NCBI RefSeq assembly: GCF_003573695.1
Contig: NC_039368.1
Span: 8,207,860 to 8,271,859 of the forward strand
From: Papaver somniferum
Taxonomy: Eukaryota; Streptophyta; Magnoliopsida; Ranunculales; Papaveraceae
Reading direction: 5' to 3'
Length of the DNA stretch: 64,000 bases
In this document: one piece after another, positions 1 to 10,300 of the stretch
How the letters are laid out: the number at the start of each line of letters is the position of its first letter
How positions within the stretch are numbered: position 1 is the first letter of the stretch
The notes under the pieces: model-generated
The model's database searches: none
Told to the model about the DNA's origin: nothing
What the model saw: only the letters and a program-made list of their open reading frames with translations
Position numbers and translations under genes: made by a program

Positions 1-52
1 ACCAAGCGAAGACAACCTCATACAGCTTATCCAGAATGACGCATCAGGTGAC

Positions 53-293
53 GTCAGCTTAATCACGATTAAAGTATGAAGAACTATACGGTGTTATAGA
101 ATACGTGCGAGAAGAGTCAATATAAGCGTGCGTTAATGACGCATGCCAGATCCGAAAATAAGGGTTTATAGATGCGTCAGCTTAATCATGAGTAAAGTGT
201 GAAGACCTATGCGGTGTTATAGAATACATGCGGGAAGAGTCAATATAAGTGTGCGTTAATGCCGCACACCAGATCCGAAAATAAGGGCTTTAT
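53..293 (+). repeat. 123-bp tandem duplication inside the left LTR, upstream of TATA
   Basis: Two copies with period 123 start at 53 and 176, each opening GTCAGCTTAATCA and running to a shared stretch ending near CCGAAAATAAGGG. They differ by scattered substitutions. The block lies just upstream of the TATA-like element, where LTR enhancers usually sit. The inverted right arm has only one copy. Confidence 0.85.
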
Positions 294-319
294 TAGCTGT
301 CATCCACTATGTAAACCCC

Positions 320-328
320 TATATAAGG
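320..328 (+). promoter_or_regulatory. LTR TATA box
   Basis: CTATATAAG lies about 220 bp before the LTR end and is mirrored in the opposite arm at 2937-2945. The position fits the U3/R boundary of an LTR. Function is inferred from position and conservation in both arms. Confidence 0.55.
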
Positions 329-686
329 GGCCGAGCGACCTTGTATTAAGAGAGATCTTTTTGAGAGCTTAGACTAGAAATTTAGGAGAGAGAAAGATTA
401 TTTGCTTCCCAAGTTAAGGTTTTCTCATTATTTTGTATCCAATTTGAAGATCTTAATGAATGTTCTTATGATTCTTATGACGATTACTTAGATTGTTCTA
501 TAGATTACTCTAAGGGTGTGGTTGTAGGATTTTCTGAAACTACATTTTGGCGCTAGAAAACAACTCAGAGTGATATACCTTGTTAGTGAATTCCTTCATA
601 AACAAATCTACATTTCTATATAGTTTGAGAGTTTCAGAAAACTAGATCTAAAAGATTTAATCGAAAGTTTTCAATCAAGAAATTAG

Positions 687-2155
687 ATGGTGAGACAAAA
701 TCCTACAGCAGAACAAGCACTCCCGGTTAGAAGAAGCAGAAAAATCGCCGGAAGAAGGAGAAGCGAAGTTGTTGAATCATCAAGGATGGGAGAAAGGAAT
801 AATCGGGGAAATCAAACACAAATTCAGGTTCAACGCGAACCAGCGGAGACAAATACCATTGATTATGACAGAGTAAGCATTCATACTGCAAATACAGATT
901 CAACAGAAGAAGAAAAAGAACAAAGGACTTGAGAGGAAGGACTCATAGAAGGAAATGAAAAGAACATGACAATCGAAGAACTTCGACAAAGACTGGTTGC
1001 ATAAAGAAGGAGAGAAGATGAAGAGCGTGTGAATCTGACGCGTCAGAATAATGAGCTAAGAGAAGAGAATAAAATATTACAAGAGAAGAGATCAAGAAGC
1101 ACCACACGCTCAAGGTCAAGGAAAAGCAGGAGTAAATCAAGACGTAGCCAATCTAATCAAAGAGATACCAGATAAGAACCACCTTTGGATAATATTGGCG
1201 AAAACTTTCAAGTAAATGACGACTTACAGGATCTACATGGAGAACATCTCATAGAACAACAACCAATAGATGATCAACACGTACAGCAGGGCGTCGATTG
1301 CCGCAAGCAAGAGGGTAACAGAGGTAATAGACATGAACAACAAGGCGAGCGGTATCACATTCGTTATGATCAGGATGATGAAACTGACTACAGAACAAGG
1401 AAGAATGATATTGCAAGGAAGAGAAATGATAAGACATCAACGTGATCCGCAGATGAAGCTGAGAGATATAACGCCATACAGAATGATGCAAGGTATGAAA
1501 GAGAGAGGTGTAGGAGAAGAAGAGAAGAAGCCGAAGAACGAGAAGTACAAGAGGCGATACGTCAGAACAGGCGTGAAAATAGAGAAAGGCAAGAAAGGTT
1601 GAAAAGGCCAATGCAATAAGACGCAGACCAAGTTATGAAAGAACAAATCTTAAGAGAGTTGGCAGAAGTAAAAGCAATGATGACAACAAGAAGAGAGGGG
1701 GGAAGGCGATAGTTGGATGAGGTCATTGAGGAAGCAGGAAAAACGCCATTTGCAAGGCAAATACAGATGGCGGGAGTACCAACTAAGTGCAATTTACCGG
1801 TGTTCACTAATATTTTTGATGGAACCACTTGTGCGATACAACACATAAAAGCTTATGTGAGATCTTTGTTACAATGGGAAGATAATGATGCGGTTCTATG
1901 CAAATATTTTCTGGCTAGCCTATCAGGAGAAGCGTTGAAGTGGTTCGAGGATTTACCTATGGGAACAATCAGGTCATTTAACCATCTACAATCAATATTC
2001 CTAGGAGCATACATCAGTAACAACGTGTTACGGCCAGGCATAGAGCAGGTGTTGGTATGCGAAGAAGAACAAATGAAGTCTTGCGAAGCTTAACCACACG
2101 ATGGAGAACCATGTGTGACATGGCTGGATGAGTAGATGAAAGGAACCTCATACAT
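687..2155 (+). pseudogene. gag: Ty3/gypsy gag polyprotein remnant
   Basis: An ATG at 687 opens a basic, Arg/Ser/Glu-rich N-terminal region. The same frame continues through in-frame stops (930-932, near 1002, near 1173, 1443-1445) and later shifts frame. The most recognisable part is 1713-2093. It carries the retrotransposon gag core (PF03732-like): a PVFTNIFDGT segment, then a CKYFLASLSGEALKWF block and a QSIFLGAY motif. That order is typical of plant gypsy gag of the Tat type. Homology fades near 2155, where reverse-strand HSP70 sequence begins, so no zinc knuckle, protease or polymerase follows. Gag normally forms the particle that packages element RNA; this copy cannot do so. Frame assignment before 1700 is less certain than the core. 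Confidence 0.8.
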
Positions 2156-2159
2156 ATTG

Positions 2160-2665
2160 CTAGCTTTCTGGCGAAGGACCAGCACCACCCTGCTGGTACA
2201 TCTTAGCAATGCATACATTCTCTAACTCCTTCATCTTGTTGTTAGTGTCATTCATGTTTGCTAGTTCATTACTATTCAACCACTCAATGGCATTGTTGAC
2301 CGCATCTACAAATAAGAAGGAAGATTCACAAAACGATGATGCTGACTTTAAGTGCAAGGTGTTCATGTATTATCCACATTAAACAATTTCTAACGAGTTT
2401 ACAAAAAAAATTAAGTTAATCAAATCCATGAGAATTAACCAATATGATGAAAAAATATACATAACAAGAAAATGATGTAAAGACGTCAATCAAGAAGCAA
2501 CTTACCAAATACAGTGTTGATGGCTAGGATTAATAGCAACTTGATTCTTAGCATGCAACATCACCAATTATGCTTCCAGTATCAGCAACATACACCAACA
2601 CATGAATATATTGTGCCTAAATCTATTCCTATTGCTACTCCTCCTCCTTCAATTCTTTCAACCAT
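2160..2665 (-). pseudogene. Chimeric HSP70 remnant: N-terminal exon, intron, C-terminal exon, middle missing
   Basis: Reading leftwards, an ATG at 2665-2663 starts a stretch with the HSP70 nucleotide-binding signature AIGIDLGTIYSCVGV. It then carries degraded IGDVA, KNQVAINP and NTVF motifs in broken frames. A GTAAGT-type donor follows NTVF at 2505, where plant cytosolic HSP70 genes are known to have their first intron. After a 200-bp intron, exon 2 (2305-2160) encodes [15 protein letters not shown], then KMKELENVC and IAKMYQQGG, the HSP70 C-terminal lid and tail, ending in TAG. Roughly 500 central residues of a normal HSP70 (about 650 residues) are absent. The copy lies directly downstream of a reverse-oriented LTR promoter. 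It is non-functional by its stops; how it was captured is inference. Confidence 0.75.
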
Positions 2666-2719
2666 TCTAATATGAACAATATGCATCTATCAACCCAAAT
2701 TTATAGAGCGATAAACTTT

Positions 2720-3139
2720 CTATAGTTGCAGGAAATCCTACAACCATATCCTGAATGAAATCTATAGAACAACTCAAGTAATCATCATAAAATTCATAAG
2801 AACATTCATTAGATCTTCAATTTGGATACAAAATTATGAGAAGGCTCTAACTTGGAGAACAAACAATCTTTCTCTCTCCTAAATTCCTTATTTAAACTAT
2901 CCAAAAGATCCCTCTCAATACAAGGTCGCTCGGTCCCTTATATAGGGATTTACATAGTGGATGACAGCTAATAAAGCGCTTATTTTCGGATCTGGCGTGC
3001 GTCACTAACGCACGCTTACACTGACTCTTCTCGCACATATTCTATAACATCGCATGATCTTCACACTTTACTCGTGACTAGGCTGACATCACTAAATGTG
3101 TCATTCTGAATGAGCTGTACGTGGTTGTCTTCGCTTGGT
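2720..3139 (-). mobile_element. LTR, right arm of the fold-back pair (reads leftwards)
   Basis: The reverse complement of this stretch aligns with positions 1-545 apart from the 123-bp duplication. It includes the TATA-like element (2937-2945 on the minus strand), the GACCGAGCGACC segment and the GAGAGAAAGATT leader. By eye the arms are clearly related but diverged. Since the arms oppose each other, they are not the two LTRs of one ordinary insertion. Past 3139 the left partner lies outside the window, so the outer boundary is unknown. Confidence 0.75.
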
Positions 3140-3539
3140 CTTGATAATCAATACTTCGCATGCATTATTAGTGCGGTATTCTGTATCTATATTTTTCCTC
3201 TTCTCATGTCGTTTCTTTGGAAAATATAGCGATGTGAGAACCTTCAATTTATACTGCCACACCCATTCACCTTTTCTTATTCTTGTCTACCGACATATCT
3301 CCGTGAATTCAGTGTAACCGTCTACACATGCTAATTTTCTCCCCTTATTACCGGCATGTTCGAATTTAACTGGTCATCTTTTTCGTCTATTTATTAACCA
3401 GGCTTGAAGAGAGATAGTATTTTCTTCTTTATTTCGTATTCCCTTCTGGTTTATGTGAGTCCTTTGCAAATATTCATCTTCTTCAAATTTCTTCATCTTC
3501 ATCTTTTGAGATCTCAAATTTGATTTTGCTGTTGTTTCT
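3140..3539. other. Stretch without a recognised gene
   Basis: AT-rich sequence between the fold-back LTR and the first recognisable exon of the coiled-coil pseudogene. Parts could be outer LTR sequence or promoter/5' UTR of the downstream unit. I see no motif that decides between these. Confidence 0.3.
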
Positions 3540-6097
3540 ATGGATTCTCATCAAAGGTTTGATTTTGATTTTACTGATCTTATCTCTCTTATTCTGTTGA
3601 AACTGATCTATCTCTCTTCTGTTAAATCATAGTGCTAATCCATTGTTATATTAATTCCCATACTGGTTCTGTTTCAGCAAAATTTCTTCTTCTGGACATA
3701 CCAAATTCACAATTCCCAACCCTAATTCTTCTTCAAGTTTGAAAGACAAAAAATCTCTCAAGAGGAAATCATCGCATAACAAAGGAGTAAGAAATACTTT
3801 TTCTTTTATGAAACAATATTGTTGCCTCTGTTTATTATCTGCATTGTTATTCGAAGGATTCCGAATGCGAGATGGTTGGCTGTAAGAATTTGAAGACTAA
3901 AAGAGTTCGCAAACCCCCCCCCCCCCCCCCACGCTCAACAAGGGTCTCATCATTCCTGAGTTTGACCGTAAGGAATTCGAGGTCCCTTCTCGCGTTAATA
4001 TTGATACTCCTACACAAGGCTTGATTGCCTCTGCTTCTGTGGATATAACTGCTTCTCCAAACGAAGTTTTTGCTGCTAAGGATGATGTGTCAGCTGATCA
4101 TGCGGTGAAGGAAATTTCTGCTCCTTCAACTGTGACCGCACCATCAGTGAATCAGAGTATCTCTACCTTTGTGAATATTCCATTGTTTGCAAACATTCCC
4201 ACTTCTGTAGAGAACATCGCACCTGTGGAAAATGTTATCCTGTAGAGAATATTACTGCCCCTGCATCTATGAGTATCGCTTCTTCTATTTATGTTCCTTC
4301 TTCTTCTAAATTTGCCTCCATTTCGTTGGAGTCCATCTCTGTTGGTAAGGGAGTCTTAGAGGGAGTATATCCTGCTTCTCAAGATTTATATGATATTATC
4401 AATGCCGCTCAGTCGTCCATTACTGACCCCGTTAAACTTCGTATTTGTGATGCTCTGAGTAAGTTATTGTGCGTTTTTTCACCAAACAAAGAAACAAGAA
4501 GTGAGATCTTCTCTCGTATTGACCCTAGCGTCCATATCGCTCTTGATCTCTTGGTGAATATTCTTTCCCATATATCTTTTTTATTTAAATCGTTTTACTA
4601 TATATTCACGCTTATCTTGTTTCCCTTTCAGGAATCTCACCGCCGGATGATCTTGGTTGAAGGATATTTTGAATCTAACAATTTTGTGTTGCAACTCGCT
4701 TTAGAGAAATAATTTAATAAGCTAAAAGGGGAACTCCAAACTCTAATTCTAGAGTGCGAAAGTCTTCGCAGCAAGAATAAAGAACTTAGAGGTGCAATTC
4801 TCTTCACTCTTACATCCCCTTTAGAAGTAATTTATCTTTTTTGTTCCATATTTTTTGAATTTCCTCGTTCGCATATTAAGATTCAAATTATAAGCGCGTT
4901 ATGGAGAGATATGATCTTCAATTTTCCGCTGAAGATGCTCGCGCTGACAATGAGAAGTTGCTGAACCAAATAAACCAGTTATATAACGAGCATTCGTATT
5001 CGCTTGACCAGATTGAAAATCTAACAAATGAGAATGTCCATTTAACTCAACAGTGTGAGACATTGGGTTCTCAGATTTTCCATCTATCTAAATTGTTATC
5101 TAGTGCTGATATAAGACATCAAAATTTGTCAGATGAGAATCAAGGTCTATTCATGGAGAAGCGGTCTTTCTTAAAGAAACAAGCGATATTTTCGCATCAA
5201 TATCTTGTTCTCCAGAAAATTTGTGATAACCAAGAGCAATCTCTTTGTACGTTAAGGAATCAACTTGATGAATCAACAAAGACATTAACCGCTCAAAATG
5301 AGAAGATTATTCAAAGTAAGATAAATTTGACCGTGAAGATGAACCAACTTCAAGAACAACATGCCCAGTTAAAAGAGTCTCATGATTCCCTTATGAAAGA
5401 GAAGGCTTCTCTCTCTTTGGATGAGAAGAAAATTCGGTCTCTCCTTAAAGGTTTGGCTGGTGATGATTTTGATAAGGATATGGAAAATATGAAGAATAGT
5501 GGTTTTGCGTTATCTCAATATCTCATTTCGCAAAGGGAAGGTAGTCACATGGAGATGACTTCCTCAAATTACTTGTATTTTTTTATTATCATTTAAATAT
5601 TTGCTTTACGAAAACTTCGCTCTTGCAGAATCTGAGAAGCTGCATCAATATACCATCTCTCAGTTGAGATCCGATCTGGCTAAGGCTCGTAAAGAACGTG
5701 CAAAATTTTCAAATGCTCTTACTTCTTCTCGTAATAGATCAGAGAGGAGATGCTCGTATCTTCAAAACTTCATGGAGGTTGGTACAAAAAACACTGAGAA
5801 GGTTGTCGCTCGTGATGCTCATTTAAGGCTCAAACTCTTGTGAACAAAATTCTCCTTGAGAGATCACTTCCTTTAGTAACTGTTCCACCTCTTGATATAA
5901 GCGATGACGAGCAGCTTCCTGATCCCGACAGTGATTATGAGCATGTGAGCGATGAGGAGGAAGATCTTGAAGTTCCCCTTCAAGAAAATCAACTTGAAAA
6001 GGATGGATCTGATGAAGGTTTTTCCAAAGATCCTAACAGCGAGATCAACGCTGAAGCTTTTGTGGTTGATCAAGATGTGCCTTCCAATGATGCTTAG
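3540..6097 (+). pseudogene. Spliced coiled-coil protein with acidic tail, frameshifted
   Basis: Starting from ATG 3540 (MDSHQRF), exon-like blocks can be chained across plausible GT/AG sites. A basic segment ends near 3785 (donor GTAAGA). A Pro/Ser/Thr-rich segment runs about 3860-4560. A short exon from 4633 reads ESHRRMILVEGYF. A long coiled-coil exon spans about 4893-5540, followed by a small intron (acceptor TTGCAG at 5630) and 5631-5842. The last block reads LPDPDSDYEHVSDEEEDLE, an acidic C-terminus ending in TAG at 6095-6097. Lesions include a frameshift near 4245, an in-frame stop near 4710 and a one-base loss near 5829, which splits the acidic tail from the coiled coil. Heptad-rich blocks suggest a structural or scaffold role, possibly transposon-encoded. 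The family is not recognised. Confidence 0.5.
3914..3930 (+). repeat. Poly-C run of 17
   Basis: Seventeen consecutive C residues lie inside the Pro-rich part of the coiled-coil pseudogene, where they would encode proline. Such runs are often mis-sized in assemblies and could produce an apparent frameshift. Confidence 0.9.
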
Positions 6098-7327
6098 CTT
6101 TTCTTTTATGTTTTTGCAAATGTATTTTGGTGTGCCCGAAACATATTCCCGTTTTTATCGTTCATTTCTTGATAAGGAAGATAATATATTATTTATGTTA
6201 ATTCCCATACTTTCCTCTTATTATAATCCTTGCAAGAAATGTGTGAGTAATTTTGTGCGTCTTATTTCTTTTTTTAATTTTTCCTGCAAAACAATGTTAG
6301 TTCTAAATTTAACTTTCTCATGAGGTCTTATTTTGCCTTCCTAACTAAAAGTCTTATTTTGCCAAGTATATTGTTTCTGTGGGAAGAGAACACAAGAGGC
6401 CTTTACACTTTCGTGCAATGACCCATTGATCTCGCCTTATCATCTTCTTGTATTATTTCCTCTGCAGGTTTTATTGCTGCGCAAATACAACAAGCCTTAA
6501 TGCTCCCATGAGTAAAAAGCCTCATGATATTTGCGTTTTTTGACACAATTCAGCTCCCTAATGGAGGGTGTCGTCCTTATATTCCCCCTGATTTCCTCTT
6601 CAAGGAGGCTTAACCCTACCAGGTTAGGGTGGGATCCTCCCATTCAGTGATGCAACAACCAGTTGTTTTCGCGGGCTCTTATCCCTCTGCTGATATGGCT
6701 TATTGGTACAAGAACACACCCTAAGTGGGGTTTCTTCAGACCGAGTGCATCATAATCAAGACTTGTCAAGAGCGGCCAGGTACGCTCCAGATGCCCCAGG
6801 CACTCTTGCCTCAACCGTGTACCTCAGCGCCTTGATCGAGTTTCTGCACTCCTTAGGAGAGACCTTATCACCTTAATCTTTCGATTTAGGTGCCTCTCCT
6901 GGATGAGATTTTATTTCACCCCAAATCTCCATGACTCAAGCTCCAGGGTCGGTGTAGCTTTCACTTGAGCCATGCTAACTAGGTTTTTCCAATCATAACG
7001 CGCGTTAAGGTCTTATTATTGACTCTTGTTGTATGCGAACTAGGATGCACGCCACAATTGGTTACCTAGCCTCCCTAATTGGAACTTTTATTTATGATGT
7101 CTTCTATTAATGTCTTATTATAAGGTCTTATCGTTGCCTTTTTGAGAATTGTGTTTAAGTGAGCGAAATCTTCAAATTTACTCATGTGTTTGAATGATAT
7201 ATCTTTGTTGAATCTTTATAAATTCGCATCTTCTGCTTCACACACTTTACTTTCAATTACACGGGATTGCTATCTGCATGTGTGCGACCATTAACCCTAA
7301 CTCCAATTTAGCTTCAAATGCACAATT
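6098..7327 (+). other. Trailer of the coiled-coil pseudogene; no gene seen
   Basis: Non-coding sequence repeated at about 13469-14696 and 20838-22062. It includes a GC-richer block near 6550-6960 with a small hairpin (AACCCTACCAGGTTAGGGT near 6611-6629). No reading frame of note is conserved across the three copies, and short frames in copy 3 arise only from its private indels. It may be 3' UTR or the non-coding part of a transposon carrying the coiled-coil gene. Confidence 0.4.
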
Positions 7328-10300
7328 ATGTCTAAAAAAATCCAACAAACCATTATTATGGATTCTTCAAATCCGACTTTAGAAATCGAAAAAATAAAGT
7401 CTTTGATTTCAATCCTTCATCAAGCCGTGCTTTGATTAGGATAAGACAGGTGAGGTATCTCTAGGGATTGATCAAGAAGAAGAAATGGTGAAACAAGTCA
7501 TTCTAAGGGTTTGCCTGTTAATTCTGCCGTCACCGCTAATGATGAAACTTCTTCTGTAATAATGGTGGAAACGAAAAAGAAAGAAGATTCTGAAAGACCC
7601 ATTTCTCAGATACAAAATGTTGTCAAGAAGAATCAAGAATTTGAAGAACTGAGTTGAAAGATTCATTCATTGCTGAAGAAAAGAAAGAGATTTCTTCTAA
7701 AGATTCAGTAAAAGAGGAGGTATGTCTAGTTCATTCTTTAACCCCCTCCATGTCTCAATATGAAAATGTTTCATTCATTACTGAACAAAGGAAAGAAACC
7801 CAAGAAGAGATTTTTTCTAAAGAGGAGGTACGTCAGGTTAAGATGATGAATTCAGAAAGTAGTTGTAGTAGAATAGAAGATGAGGTCTTTCAAGTGAAAG
7901 ATGTAATTACTGGATATGGACATGATGGGATCCATTGCTTTGGTTAGAATAAGGTCTGGAATTTCATCTGAAAACATAACGCAACAAGTGGAGAAAAGTT
8001 CCTGGAGAAAATTTACAGAAACAAACTTGAAGAGAGTAGAGAGATGTGTTGACTAAGTTTGCTGAAGCTAGAAATGCCTTTTGTCAAAAGAAATCGTATG
8101 CAAGTAAGCGAAGAAAGACAGTCAAGATATGTCTAAAGGTTTTGCGGATAGTTGTTTCTTTTCTAGCTCAGAGAAACTACCTCAATTCAAGGTATGTCTT
8201 TTGTTCTACTCTTCGATTTTTATGTATGATGTTTGAAAGTATGCTAGTAATCTGAGTAAAATCTATTATGGGTTACTGGATTATCGTTCTGATTTGTTAA
8301 TGTTGTATACATTCTTGAATGTATGATAGATCAATAGCTTCTTGCTCTGTTAGGTTAGAGCAGTTTGAATTTTAGTAGATATAGGTTAGATTATGAGCAT
8401 TTGATGATATGCATCCAAACCGCTGCTCCTATCATGATATAATTATGTTAGCAAACTTGGGCATCACCTAATTCTACCTTACAGAACTCTAATTCCATCT
8501 CTCAACATGGAAAGGAAGGTATTAGTAATTTAGTATGTGCCTGTGCCACTTTCATGTTACGACTCTTCATCTTGACATTGATCATATTGATGAGAGTCCT
8601 GCTACAAATAGAAAAAAACTGTAAAAGACCATGCTTCTGTTCGATTAACGTTGGTCATATTGATGAGGGTGGTATGTATACTGGACAGTTCTCCACTTTT
8701 TCCCTTAGTGGTTCCGTTCGTGCCAGGTAATTGCTCGCTGATTGTTGTGCTGTTAGTACTAATTGAATTTCTTTTTATTAGACTTTGATGAGCTAGTTAT
8801 GGTGAATATCTATACAGCTTTAAACAGCCATGGGCTTATTTTGACTACCACTCGGAAACATTTGCTAAATTAGGGTGTTGTAGGTTGAAATCACATTTAT
8901 GATTTATCTTTACCATGGTTAATAAGATGGACGGTTTCGCGCAATCAACAATGTTTCGTTGTCACATTGGCTTTTTTTTTAGCATTAGAATAGTAGCACA
9001 GATTGAAACTTAGCAGGTAATAGACTTAAGACTGCCACTATCTACTAATGCACAATAAGGAATGAGTATCTTGCAAGCTAAAGACCAGGATGTCAATAAC
9101 TTTTAGTTCAATTGGGATGGTTGACCAGAAAAGAATTTTGTATTTTCTGTGAAAGCTTTACTACTTGTTGGAACTATTAAACCTTTATTTTTGGAAAGGC
9201 ATAACCCGCTAATTGTTGAGTTTCTATATGGACAATAAACACTACAACTACAAACAGGATAAATTAGGAAAACTTTACCAAAAAAACCGTGCTTGGCAAA
9301 CGGTCTGATGACCTGTATGGTTGGTGACTCGCCTTCAGGGCAAGTCCTATGGAAATCTGGGCTATGCAAAACAAAAAAAAATTGTTTGTTTGTTTGTTTT
9401 GATTAGAAAACATGTCACAAAGCTCAATTTGTGGTGTTCAGTGGATCCAATCAAACGGCGACCAAGTAGTCATCCATCAAATGCACATATCTGTGTTTGA
9501 TGAGGCTTAAAAACTGTAGTCTCATTAGTAGTCCCTCAAAGCTTTTAATTTTTTTTTGATTTTTTTCTGTTTTAGTGTGTGAATTCAGCTCTATTTTTCA
9601 TGAAGTCTGAAGGAGTAGAAACTCCTTGAGCATGTGGTTCTAGTAGAGGCTTCTGTAGGCAATGATGGTCACTACCATGCATCAACCATGAACTTAGGGA
9701 GAAAAATAGCTAATGTTTTTTTAGTTGATTTGCTTGTTGTTGCTGCTGTTGACTTGTTTGTTTGGCTAGGAAAGTCTGTGCACTGGAATTCCTAGTATGT
9801 CATAAACTCAAAAGTCATCATAATGTTACTTGTTTGTCGAACAGTTTGTCATTTGATGGATTCAGTAAGGCTATTTTGTAGTCTCTACGGCTGAATTGCA
9901 TACGTGATTTAGGTTGTCAATTTATATACTTTTTGCCAGACCTGAATCCTGCCATTACCTTTAACGTTGGCTAATACTGATAGGTGGGATAGGACGCTTG
10001 ATCGCAAATAAGTTGGCAACTGAAAATTCATTTAAGCTACTAAGAGTTAATATGATATCTGGGTTCTGTGTCAAAGTAATGCATGATATCTGAGGATACT
10101 GTGTCAGCTCTTTAATGTCGTGTTTGTTGCCATAGTCGTCTATATTTCTTCTTTGTCCCAGTCACATCGTAACTGGATTCTGTAAAGAAAAATAGACTTG
10201 GAAACTGGCTGCTTAGTTACGCAATATATGGTGCATGCTGCATATAGAACATACGTACGTGTTTTCCTTCCTGTTTAAAGGACTTTGAAGACCTGAAGCA

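Larger units (their letters stand above)
1..545 (+). mobile_element. Ty3/gypsy-type LTR, left arm of a fold-back pair (5' end cut by window)
   Basis: The sequence has a TATA-like element at 320-328, an AG-rich leader and an LTR-like end in CA at 544. From 548 a tRNA-primer-like motif (TGGCGCTAGAAAAC) precedes a gag reading frame. Its reverse complement recurs at about 2720-3139: the first 16 bases of the window match the far end of that arm in inverted orientation, so the two arms face each other. The left arm also holds a 123-bp internal duplication absent from the right arm. The true LTR start probably lies upstream of base 1. Assignment to gypsy rests on the downstream gag; the primer motif is only suggestive. 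Confidence 0.7.
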
